NCBI RefSeq assembly: GCF_033568475.1
Contig: NC_133123.1
Coordinates: forward strand, 132,342,930 to 132,406,929
Direction of reading: 5' to 3'
DNA length: 64,000 nucleotides
DNA from: Henckelia pumila
Lineage: Eukaryota; Streptophyta; Magnoliopsida; Lamiales; Gesneriaceae
Each line of letters starts with the position of its first letter. Positions within the stretch are counted from its first letter, which is position 1. The notes below the pieces were generated by a model. The model was given only the letters and a program-made list of their open reading frames with translations, was not told where the DNA came from and did not search any database. Of the stretch, positions 45,489 through 55,574 are shown in pieces. The position numbers and the translations under genes are program-made.

Positions 45489-48400
45489 TTGAAAAAAATA
45501 AAAATAAAAAAAGCTTTGTTAGATTTGGGAGCGAGTGCGAATTTACTTCCTTATTCAGTTTATGAAAAACTTAAGTTGGGAGATTTAAAACCTACATCTG
45601 TTACAATTCTACTAGCCGATAGGTCAATCAAAACACCTAAAGGTATCGTAGAAGATGTGTTAGTTCAAGTCGATAAATTCATATATCCTGTGGATTTTAT
45701 TGTCTTGGATACACAACCAATAGAAGTGCATAATGAAATTCCAGTAATATTAGGACGTCCATTTCTAGCAACTTCAAATGCTTTAATTAATTGTCGAAAT
45801 GGAATAATGAAATTGTCTTTTGGAAATATGACTTTAGAACTTAATGTGTTCAATTTATGTAAACAACCAAGTATTAATGAAGATGAAGATGATAATGCAA
45901 TACAAACAATCGTGGAAGAAAATATACACCAAGAAAACATAAATCAACAATCTGAAGTTTGTTTAGTGGAAAGTGTTTTTAAATCAAAGTTATTTGAAGA
46001 AATTAATGAACTTGAAGAAGTAAAAGAAGATGATCATCCAAAACTTGAATTAAAACATTTACCAATAGAACTAAAATATGTTTTTCTTGGTGAAAATCAA
46101 ACATATCCTATTGTAATATCTTCTACCATCTTACCAAAACAAGAAGAAAATTTAATAATATTACTTAAAATGCATAAAAATGCAATTGGATGGACTTTGC
46201 AAGATATAAAAGGTATAAATCCTTTAATCTGTACACATAGAATTCACTTGGAAGAAAATGCTAAAACATATCAACAACCACAAAGAAGATTAAATCCAAA
46301 CATGAAAGAAGTTGTTAAAAATAAAGTTTTAAAACTATTAGATGCCAGAATTATTTATCCAATCTCGGATAGTAAATGGGTAAGTTCAACACAAGTAGTA
46401 CCAAAAAAATCAGGCATCACTGTTATAAAAAATGAAAAGGGAGAACTATTACAAGCAAGGATTCCATCTAGTTGGCGTATGTGCATTGATTATAGAAAAT
46501 TAAATGATGCAACTAGAAAAGATCACTTTCCGTTACCATTTTTAGATCAAATTTTAGAGAAAGTGGCAGGTAATCCTTATTATTGTTTTCTTGATGGGTA
46601 TTCGAGGTATTATCAAATACCAATATCATTAGAAGATCAAGAAAAAACTATATTCACTTGTCCTTTTGGAACTTTTGCATTTAAAAGAATGTCATTTGGT
46701 TTATGTAATGCTCCGGCTACTTTTCAAAGATGCATGCTAAGTATTTTTAGTGACATGATTAAAGAATTTGTGGAAGTTTTTATGGATGATATAAATGTTT
46801 TTGGAAACTCATTTGAAAACAGTCTTAAAAATTTGGAAGAAGTTTTAAAAAGATGTGAAGAAAAAAATCTTGTTTTAAATTGGGAAAAATGACACTACAT
46901 GGTTAAATCCGAAATTGTGTTAGGGCATATCATATCTGAAAAAGGAATTGAAGTTGATAAAGCTAAGGTTGATGTTATTGCTAATTTATCATCACCAAAC
47001 ACGATCAAAGAAATTCGATCATTTTTGGGTCATGCAGGATTTTATAGAAGATTTATAAAATTTTTTAGCATAATATCGAAACCAATTTCAAATCTTTTAA
47101 CAAAATAAACACAATTTGAATGAACTCAAGAATGTGAAACTTCTTTTAAAAAGATAATTAATCTTTTAACTACATCACCTATTTTACAACCTCCTGATTG
47201 GTCTTTACCATTTGAATTAATGTGTGATGCAAGTGACTATGCTGCAGGAGCCGTGTTAGGAAAAAAAAGAAAGAAAGGTAAACCTCATGTGATCTCCTAT
47301 GCTAGTAGAACCTTAAATAGTGCTCAAATCAATTATTCAACAACTGAAAAAGAATTACTTTCAGTAGTGTGTGCATTAGATAAATTTCGATCATATTTAA
47401 TTGGTTCTACTACTATTGTTTATACTGATCATTCTGCCATAAAATATTTATCAAATAAACAAGATGCTAAGCCAAGATTAATAAGATGGATTTTGTTGTT
47501 ACAAGAATTTGATCTTGTAATAAAAGATAAAAAAGGAAAAGAAAATGTAGTAGCCGATCATTTGTCAAGAATAATTTTTGAATCGTCTCAAAATGAAATA
47601 CCAATTAATGAAAATTTTCCGGATGATCAACTATTCTATGCTACTACTATGCCTTGGTTTGCTAATATTGTAAATTTTCTTGTGACAAATAAAATGCCTT
47701 CTCATTGGAGTTCACAAGATAAAAATAAATTCTTGAAAGATGTCAAAAAATTTTATTGGGATGATCCTTATTTGTCTAAGTATTGTCCTGATCAAATTTT
47801 TCGACTTTGCATACCCGACAATGAGGTAAGTAGTGTCATTAAATTTTGTCATTCTGAGGCATGTGGAGGTCATTTTTCGTCAAAGAAAACAACTGCAAAA
47901 TCTTTCAATGTGGATTTTATTGACCTTCTTTATTCAAAGATACGCATTCATTTTGCAAATATTGTGAAAATTGTCAGAAAATGGGTTTAATTTCAAAACG
48001 AAACATGATGCCTTTAAATCCAATCATGATTATTGAAATATTTGACAGTTGGGGAATAGATTTTATGGGTCCATTCTCATTATCTTTTGGATTTACTTAT
48101 ATTTTAGTGGCTGTCGATTATGTTTCAAAATGGATTAAATCAATTGCATGTAGAACTAATGATCATAAAGTTGTGATAAAATTTTTGAAAGAAAATATTT
48201 TTAGTCGATTTGGAATACCTCGAGCTATAATCAGTAATGAGGGAAGTCATTTCATAAATAAATCATTTTCTTTGTTGTTAAGAAAATATGGTATTACACA
48301 TAAAGTTTCTACTTCATATCACCCTCAAACGAATGGTCAGGTTGAACTTGCAAATAAAGAAATAAAACAAATTTTGGAAAAAACTGTCAATCCAAATCGA

Positions 48401-48937
48401 AAAGATTGGTCTTTAAGATTAAGTGATGCATTATGGGCATATAGAACTGCATTCAAAACATCATTAGGGATGTCATCATATAGATTAGTTTTTGAAAAGC
48501 ATTGTCATCTACCTGTTGAAATTGAACATAAAGCTTATTGGGCAATTAAAGTATTTAATACTAATTTAGATGATGCATCTAAATTAAGAAAATTGCAACT
48601 AAATGAACTAGAAGAATTAAGAAATGATTCATATGAAAATGCAAAAATTTATAAAGATAAAACAAAAGCCTTTCATGATAAAAATATTATGAGAAAATCG
48701 TTTGAAATTGGACAAAAAGTTTTACTTTATAATTCTCGCTTGCATTTGTTTCCAGGAAAACATAGATCATGATGGACAGGTCCATATGTTGTAAAATATG
48801 TTTATCCTCATGGTGTTGTTGATGTTGAAAATCTTAAAAATAATAATGTTTTTAAAGTTAATGGACAAAGACTTAAACCATTTTTAGAAAATGAAATTCT
48901 TAATGATGAGTTTATGCCTTTATATGATCCAAATTAA
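45489..48937 (+). pseudogene. Athila pol: protease, RT, RNase H, integrase, broken
   Basis: Protease opens with LLDLGASANLLPYSVYEKL. RT follows with SSWRMCIDYRKLNDATRKDH, GLCNAPATFQRCM and the catalytic box FMDD (about 46785). RNase H (47220-47560) has [33 protein letters not shown] and [11 protein letters not shown]. Integrase has WGIDFMGPF for the first Asp, but the second catalytic position reads Asn in [21 protein letters not shown] holds the Glu. The C-terminal GPY module is intact after a stop. Lesions: stops at 46890, 47106, 47121 and 48770, and a frameshift near 47900 in the His/Cys domain. The domain order is complete but the polyprotein cannot be made. Confidence 0.92.
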
Positions 48938-49083
48938 TTGTTACTTATATTTTCATTTTATTTTTGCAGAATTGAGTTCACTTCCCGGTTAAGTGGCGGA
49001 TAACGGTACTCCGTGACTTCTTTTAGTCGGTTTTCTTTCAATTTCCCAAAATAATTGAAAAAAAAAATTTCTTTATTTTCAAA

Positions 49084-49524
49084 ATGGATGAAGCTATCAA
49101 AGAACATGGTAAATAGTTTCCATCTGTTTCTAAAAAAGTTCTAAGAATGATTTATGAAGGCAGATGTGAAAGATTGAGAATTCTTATGCAAAAAGGAATT
49201 TCGGAGGATATTCGTCTTATAATTGAAGCCAAAGTTCGATTGGGTGGTGAAGTTCCAAAATTTTTACTTGTTCGAAATATGTCTGGACTAGGAAAAAGCA
49301 CCTATGCGAAGAAAATGAGGGCCAAGAGGTTAGATGTTTGTCATAAATGTGCCAGATGGACTTGTGATAGACGATGCAGATCTTTGGGATATGTTTCCAC
49401 AAATAGAGAAGATAAAATTGATTTCATTAAGAATGGGCTGAGTAAAGAGTCATTAGATGATATCTCATTGACTCCTGAGACGCATTCTAGTGGAGATGTT
49501 CAAGGTCAACTTCTCCGTTTATGA
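49084..49524 (+). pseudogene. Unknown ORF with CX2CX4CX3C cluster between pol and LOG
   Basis: The frame opens with ATG at 49084, has a TAG at 49114-49116, then reads 125 codons from 49147 to the stop at 49522-49524. It is basic, with a likely helical N-terminal half (IYEGRCERLRILMQKGISED) and a cluster CHKCARWTCDRRC that could bind a metal ion, followed by RSLGYVSTNRE. There is no membrane segment, so it is not a classical env. I do not recognise the family. It lies about 115 bp after a splice-acceptor-like site (tttttgcag at 48961-48969). It could be an accessory protein of this Athila lineage or a captured fragment. Confidence 0.5.
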
Positions 49525-49613
49525 AAACTATTCCAAGCACAGCGTCATGGTAATGGTCTTGGGAATCTGACTAAAAAAAAATCCTATTTGCCAATTTATA
49601 AGAAAATTAGATG

Positions 49614-49805
49614 GTAAGCCAACCCTCGACTCATAAATATTGAAGGAACACTGTGAGCCACAATCACTGTATATACGCATGCATGTCATTATTATATATT
49701 ATTATTTTTATTGTTTTCATTATTATGTTCACACCTGTATTCCTATTTCTGTCGTATTCCTTGTTTTCCTTATAAAATCACTCAACTATCTCTATATTTT
49801 TGCAG
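49614..49805 (+). other. Candidate intron before the LOG start codon
   Basis: A donor-like ATG|GTAAGC at 49611-49618 and an acceptor tatatttttgcag ending at 49805 bound 192 bp of very T-rich sequence. The acceptor lies 20 bases before the LOG ATG. A second acceptor-like tttttgcag ends at 48969. Athila env-like genes are thought to be expressed from spliced RNA, so these may serve the same purpose. This is inferred from sequence only. Confidence 0.4.
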
Positions 49806-49825
49806 AAAAGAAAATAAAAAAAAAC

Positions 49826-50431
49826 ATGGCAGGATCTGCTTCAAAAAAATTGAAAAATATTTTTGTATTTTGTTGTTCTAATACTGGAAAGAACGAAATA
49901 TTTGTTGAAGCAGCAATTAATCTTGGAAAAAAGTTAGCAGAGAGAAAAATTCACATGGTATACGGAGGAGGCAATATTGGGTTAACGGGATCTATTTCAA
50001 CAGCAGCTCATCTTGGAGTTAGTCAGGTTTTGGGTATTATTCCTATAGCTTTAGCTGAAGTAAATATTACAGGTGTTACGGTTGGGGAAGAATTGAAAGT
50101 TTCATCAATGTACGAGAGAATAACTAAAATGATAGAAAATTCTGATGCTTTTATTGCCTTACCTGGAAGCTTTGGTACTTTAGAAAAAAATTTTCATGTT
50201 GTTTCTTGGGCACAACTTAATATCCATGATAAACCTGTTGGCTTGTTGAATATCAATAACTATTATGATGGTTTGTTGACTTTTCTTGATGTAGCTGTGG
50301 AACAAAATTTCATTTCAGAAAATTCACGAAGGATGCTCATCTCTGCTTCGAATGAAGACCAATTAATTGATGATCTCCAATATTTTTTTCATCAACCTGA
50401 TTCGGCTATAACAAAGATTAATTGGTCTTAA
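49826..50431 (+). CDS. LOG-like cytokinin riboside 5'-monophosphate phosphoribohydrolase homologue, carried by Athila
   Basis: Members of the LONELY GUY family release active cytokinin bases from their nucleotides in the cytosol in one step. This uninterrupted 201-residue ORF starts at ATG 49826 (context aaacATGGc); an upstream in-frame extension is AT-rich intron-like sequence and is excluded. The Rossmann-like fold is evident: NIFVFCCSNTGKN (11-23), MVYGGGNIGLTG (44-55), VLGIIPIAL (68-76), SDAFIALPGSFGTLEK (106-121), NIHDKPVGLLNINNYYDGLL (132-151), FISENSRRM (162-170). Family motif residues differ: PGGxGTxxE reads PGSFGTLEK, so its second Gly is Ser and the final Glu, catalytic in characterised LOGs, is Lys. 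Arg98 is kept. Plant LOG genes usually have several introns; here there are none, suggesting capture from mRNA. It lies between pol and the polypurine tract. Activity is doubtful. Confidence 0.88.
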   Translation: MAGSASKKLKNIFVFCCSNTGKNEIFVEAAINLGKKLAERKIHMVYGGGNIGLTGSISTAAHLGVSQVLGIIPIALAEVNITGVTVGEELKVSSMYERITKMIENSDAFIALPGSFGTLEKNFHVVSWAQLNIHDKPVGLLNINNYYDGLLTFLDVAVEQNFISENSRRMLISASNEDQLIDDLQYFFHQPDSAITKINWS

Positions 50432-51898
50432 CCAACCAGTAAGAAAAGGAAACTGGATCATTGATTGAACATGTCACGAAATAGTTTTTGTTTGTTCCTC
50501 ATCTTCAATATATTCCAGGTGATATCTCTTTCATCATGTACTCTTTATTTTTCTTAAAAAATTAAAAACAATGTCATATTCAGGTTTGGGAGAGGGTTTA
50601 TCTTTTAAAAATAAAAAAATTTAAAATTTTAAAAATAAAAAAATATTTCTATAATAATATATATTTTTCCTTTTTCAATGGCAGAGTAAGGAGTCAAAAA
50701 CTCCTGACACGCATTAGTTTTTATTTATCATATTATCACAATAGATTAGATTTTAATATTTCGTATATATTTAAATTGCAAACTACTAAGAAAATGAAGT
50801 CTTTTTGTATATATTTTTGTTTACACTTCTTTTTATCAATTTAATAGAAAATATATAATTGATGGGATATAAGTTATAAATAATATATAATTGTGTGTTT
50901 TCAAATAACATATTTTTTAAAACTTTTATGATTATATAGTTAAAGTGATATTGATTGAATGAATAATAACATATATAATTGAAGGAATTAAATTGTAAAA
51001 GTGCAATCTATACTCACATAAATTTTGTGAGTGAGAGGTGAGAATTGAGAAAACAACTTATAAGCTTTTATTGATTATTAAGAAATGGTTGATTACTAGA
51101 TTAATCCCATTTTGAAAAAAAAAAATTGTGCATATAAAATTGGCTGCAAAGTTGTTTGAAGTTTGATTGTAATGATGTAGAGTATTAATATTACTACTAT
51201 ACTTCTCATGGTAAATTCTTAATAGATTTACCTCTTAAATAAATAAATAAACTTTGAAAAAAAAGAAAAAAATGTTACATATTCAAAGTTTATTGTAGGT
51301 ATTTGGTTTTATAAAAACAACTTCGCAGCCAAGTGCAAAAAAAAAAAATAGAAAAAATAGAAAAAATAGAAAAAACTAAAAAACAAAATGAGTTTATTCT
51401 TTGTAAATTATCCTATCTTATTTTCAATATTAGTTTATTTGATTGTCTGCTTTAAATATTAGCCATTTTCAATGAGTGTATAATTTTCTTCCAACTCCAT
51501 GAGTGAAAAACAGCTATATATGAAATATCATAACCCGAGAGAATATGGAGTTGAGACTTTTACATTAAAATTCCCGATGATATACAGTTTATGAAAATGA
51601 TTTCTATTATCATTTTAATTATATTATTCTCAAAATTTTTAGAAAATATTTATATAAAAAATTATATATATTTAATATTTTGATATTGTGTGAAATATAT
51701 ATGTATACCCCATCCAATTATATATTAATATATTAGTTGATAATAAGATTTATAAATAAACATATGATCTCCTCACAAGTGTGTTTTAAAATTTCAAATT
51801 TTGCAAATTTGAATATATATATTAAGGAATAAAAATCTAACTTGTGATTTTATGATATTTTATGATATTTTATTACTAAGGGACTAGTAATAAGCCGG
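50432..51898. other. AT-rich noncoding stretch between LOG and the 3' LTR
   Basis: About 1.5 kb without a usable ORF, strongly A/T-rich. It has a purine run 'ggtttgggagaggg' at about 50584-50597 that looks like a second, internal polypurine tract, and short A-run repeats (gaaaaaata) at 51340-51370. It may include the 3' untranslated region of the captured gene. Confidence 0.5.
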
Positions 51899-51908
51899 TT
51901 TGGGGGTG
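51899..51908 (+). other. Polypurine tract of the LOG-carrying Athila element
   Basis: tttgggggtg directly precedes the LTR start TGATAAAACTT at 51909. Confidence 0.8.
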
Positions 51909-52896
51909 TGATAAAACTTAAAATTTGTAATTATTTATATGTTTAAAAGTGTGTTTTAAAATTAAAGTTTCATTAAAATTATGAAGTTGTATTATTTTAG
52001 TGTTATGTGTTTATATTTAAATATTTTACTAAAAATGTTGTATTTTATGTTTTGCGCAGGTTTGGTAAAAATAAAATTATTCAAGCTACAAAGGTCATAT
52101 TGGAGTAATGTTAAATCCTGTAGAATCACAAAAGAGGCATCTTCAATTTTGTTGAAGACAAGAAATTCCAAAAACCTCATTAAGATGATCAAAATAATCA
52201 AACATCAAAATGGAGACAGATTTACTTTTACTATGACCAGCGTGTAGTAAAAATATCATAACTATTTCACATTTTACCCAAAAGAGGTGAATTATATGTC
52301 CAAACACATCTACACAAAATATCTTACGTGTTCTGTGTTGAAAGGAAAGGCTGAATCGGTGGTCTAAGGCATCAAACATGCCAATTAAACTTGGGTCATG
52401 ATATTAACATTCAAGGAGACAAGCACCCACCAACTTTACTATTCCACATTTAATGAGTCTTGGACTCTTGCTCTCATTTGGCCTATAAATAGATGTGTTG
52501 TATAAGCTTTGAAGTTTGCATAGTGTAGAGAAATTCCTCACTTGTAAAATAAATATTGTGTGTGTAAGAATAAGAGTTTGAGTGTGCATATTTCTCCAAG
52601 TTTAAGTATGAAATTTCTTTTATCCTTACTCTTGAGTCTTATGTTCATGACAAGCTAAATTATTTTATGTCAAGGTGAAAAGGTTTCATTGTTGGTCAAG
52701 TAAAATTGTTTATATTTTGTATATTCTTTCCTTTTCTATTTTTATTTTTACTAATTGATCTTTATTTGTAGGTATAATTTGGATGATTTATTGTTATCTA
52801 TTTACATCAAATACTTGGTACCTTGAATGTGGTTACCTTGATTTGTTGTCTAATATGATACAATAAATACTACAATAATTATATATTATAAATATA
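51909..52896 (+). repeat. 3' LTR of the LOG-carrying Athila element, interrupted
   Basis: It matches 41780-42770 nearly base for base, with a few percent substitutions, then stops at 52896, where TGTGACGCC of another LTR begins. The remaining 0.8 kb is expected beyond the window, after the inserted element. Confidence 0.92.
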
Positions 52897-53702
52897 TGTG
52901 ACGCCTAGAATCCAATCTACTAAATCGCATGAATTAATTTAATAAATATTGGGATTATTATTTTTAAGTTTAATTAATTTAAATTCTTTATGTGAATTAT
53001 ATTCAGAACAACCCTTTTTGTTAGACGATTTGGAGGCTATAATCAAGTGGCCTGGGTGTAGCGGTTCACCTAGTGTCAGCATAATCCTTGTAGTCGCACC
53101 AAAGTCTAGAGGATGGAGATACGTGACACCACCTCGATCGGGAGAGTCGGTGGTTTGTTTACGTGATCTCATCCTTGGGATCCCAAAAGCAGAGAAACAA
53201 TTCCTTGAGTATCAGAGTTGGTATCCCTATTTTAAAGACATGCATTTCATTCATATTTATATTGAATATGTTGTATTGAAATCATCTTGTTGTTATTTTA
53301 CTTGTTCTTGCATGTTATGTTGCTTTTACTGGGAATATCATTCTCACCGGAGTTATTCGGCTGTTGCTTTGTTTTGTATGTGTACTTGGAAACAGGTGGG
53401 GCAGGATCGAGTCAGCGAAGACCTGGTTAGCATCAAGAGTGAGAGATAGAAGTGGGACTCGGTTTAGAAGTCGAACCAGCATGTCAATCTAGTTTATGTT
53501 GGATCATGTTTAGAATTCGAACTTATTGTTATCTGTGGTATCGTTTATGCGAGTATTGAGGTATGTATGTTGTCGTTGCATGTATTATGAACCTTGTTAT
53601 GCTTTGAATGTATTGGACTTGAGCTTTGGCAAGATTTTCTGCTGTATTTTTAGTCCTGTGTTGTCACCGCTCGATCGGTAGAGTTTGACCGATCGAGCGA
53701 TG
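52897..53702 (+). repeat. 5' LTR of a third gypsy element, first part
   Basis: It begins TGTGACGCC at 52897. The LTR continues at 63276 and ends TATCACA at 63534, giving a terminal inversion TGTGA/TCACA and a total of about 1.06 kb after removing the copia insertion. A perfect hairpin (CGCTCGATCGGT at 53668-53679, 8-base loop, ACCGATCGAGCG at 53688-53699) lies immediately beside the copia insertion site. No ORF in it is supported. Confidence 0.85.
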
Positions 53703-55560
53703 TGTTGGAAAACTGGCGTTCAGATCAATCGCGATTGATACCCGGTGCAGCGGAAGTTTAAAAATTTTATTATGGAACAATTCCATAGTGTGGGTATCAG
53801 CCGTTTAACGATTAAATTATAAGTGTGTGTAAAATTAAATAACAATTATTAAATTTTACCTTCAATCTCGAAGCGAGATTATTGGACTCCAACAGATTTC
53901 TCTGCTCTTGTTGTATCTCCCAGGAACTGATGAACTCCTTCAATCAGGTCCACGAATGGAGGTTTAATCCCTCTGATAGATTGCACTAGAAAATCTATCA
54001 GAAGTTTTCTACGAAGAGAATAAACGAATTTGATTCGCTATTCCAGACTGCAATTCAAAATCACAGACCGGATTTTCTCACGCAGAGAAGGGAGGGGGCG
54101 GCCGAATTCCTTTTAGAGAGAGCTAGGGTTTTCGATTTTCTGTCTCTCAAATTATGACCAGCTGTATGTAATTTCTGTACTGCAATAACTTATTTATAAT
54201 GCAGGCCACTAACACCTTAGGGCCCATTAGTCATAAGTTGAGGCCCGACAAGCAAAGCCCGCATGTTCAGAAATTAATATAAAATTCATCGTGACTCCGA
54301 TTGATGAACCGATTTCACCAATGTGCACAGAAACCATTTCTGCACATTTTAAAGTCAAGATAAATTTTCTTGAATCCGAATTCAGTGGTTTCCAAAAATG
54401 TACATCCCTATGTCATTTTAGGAAATCCTACTCCCTTACTCTTATTTAAGAAGTCCAACTTCTTTATTCATTAAATTTAACTCTTTAAATTTAACTATCT
54501 CAACGGGGATTAAAACTCCATTACACTGTGTGACCCTCAATGGTTCAGGGATACAGCTAGCCGTGGGCTCACAACTCCTTGTGACTCGGAACAACGATTT
54601 CCGACTTGCCCAACGAATCATGGTAAAGCGCCTAGCAACATCGCCCCATGATTCCCTAGGTATCACTGATAGTGCCTACAAGAACCAGTAGATTTTGGTT
54701 AGCGTACAGTACGGTCCCTTCATCCAAATATCCCGATCGAATCAACAACCATTGGTATATCGAGAGTCGCTCAAGATTCGATAACTATGCAACACATCTT
54801 GAAGATCAAATTAGTGACATCGCATGTGCTACTAAGAAACCATTTCTTAAATCACATCAAGTACTCTGGCCAGAGATTCGTCACACTAATATCTCCTCAG
54901 ATCGCATAGGATATCCACACTCGCAAGTATGTGGTGAATCCTTGACAACAATGCATCGACTCCTATATGTGTTGTAACTGTACCCAATCCCGACACCTGA
55001 TGACCCCCTTGGAGTCGGTAAACGAGTCAAAGCACAGTACTAGCATATAGAGTCTCCATGATGTTTCAAGTAGTAAGGACTAATGGTGTACAACCAAAAC
55101 CGCGGACTTTATCCACTCGATAAGTGATAACCACTTGGAAAGTCCGGATAGGGTAGTTCGATTATTCATCCTATGAATATCCATTTGCATGCTTCGAACA
55201 TCTCCATGTTCCCTACCAATGAAACGTGGTACTCCGCATCGCAAATGCTAGTCTCAAACTCGAGCGATCCTTATCCTTATTATCGGACGGCTCAATCGAC
55301 TAGGAACAGTTTAGAATATACAGTGACTATAAGATGTATTTCATGATAGACATCCCCATGTTCTACCACATCTTACATACACTATAGTATATTCAAGGTC
55401 TTTATCAAAACAACAATAGTATATCATAATATAACAATATGAAGAAAGATAAAGTCATTGCCATTAAAAAATGTAAATTATATTAAACAAAAGATTGTTT
55501 ATACAAAGAGTCATCAAAACCCATAGCCACAAGTTGGCTCACTGGGCACCCACTCTTTCA
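53703..55560 (-). repeat. 3' LTR of the young copia element
   Basis: The plus strand runs TGTTGGAAAACTGG to CACTCTTTCA. A minus-strand TATA-like box (cattataaataa) is at 54190-54201. The segment with 'gggcccattagtcataagttgaggcccgac' lies upstream of the TATA box. It pairs with 61419-63275 and with the solo LTR at 24497-26377. Confidence 0.95.
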
Positions 55561-55574
55561 ATCTCCCACTTGCC
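55561..55574 (-). other. Polypurine tract of the young copia element
   Basis: The minus strand reads gcaagtgggagat next to the LTR start TGAAAGAGTG. It overlaps the end of the pol frame region by at most a codon. Confidence 0.75.

Larger units (their letters stand above)
41780..52896 (+). mobile_element. Athila-type gypsy element carrying a LOG gene
   Basis: The 5' LTR (41780-43565), tRNA-Asp primer site, gag, pol, a Cys-cluster ORF, a LOG homologue, a polypurine tract and the first 988 bp of the 3' LTR (51909-52896) are in the canonical order. The 3' LTR is interrupted by another gypsy LTR starting at 52897; its remainder would lie beyond the window. The two LTR copies differ by roughly 3-4 percent by eye, suggesting a moderately recent insertion. 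gag and pol carry several stops and frameshifts, so the copy is not autonomous. It inserted into a chromovirus pol at 41779/41780; the flanking GAGGT cannot be checked on the other side. Confidence 0.92.

Noticed and set aside
49290-49310. Walker-A-like SGLGKST in the Cys-cluster ORF
   Set aside because: The GxxxxGK[ST] spacing is not met, and no Walker B or other P-loop features follow.
49640-49825. N-terminal hydrophobic extension of the LOG ORF as a signal peptide
   Set aside because: The translated stretch is T-rich intron-like sequence ending in a splice-acceptor-like site. LOG proteins are cytosolic and start at the downstream ATG, which has a good context.
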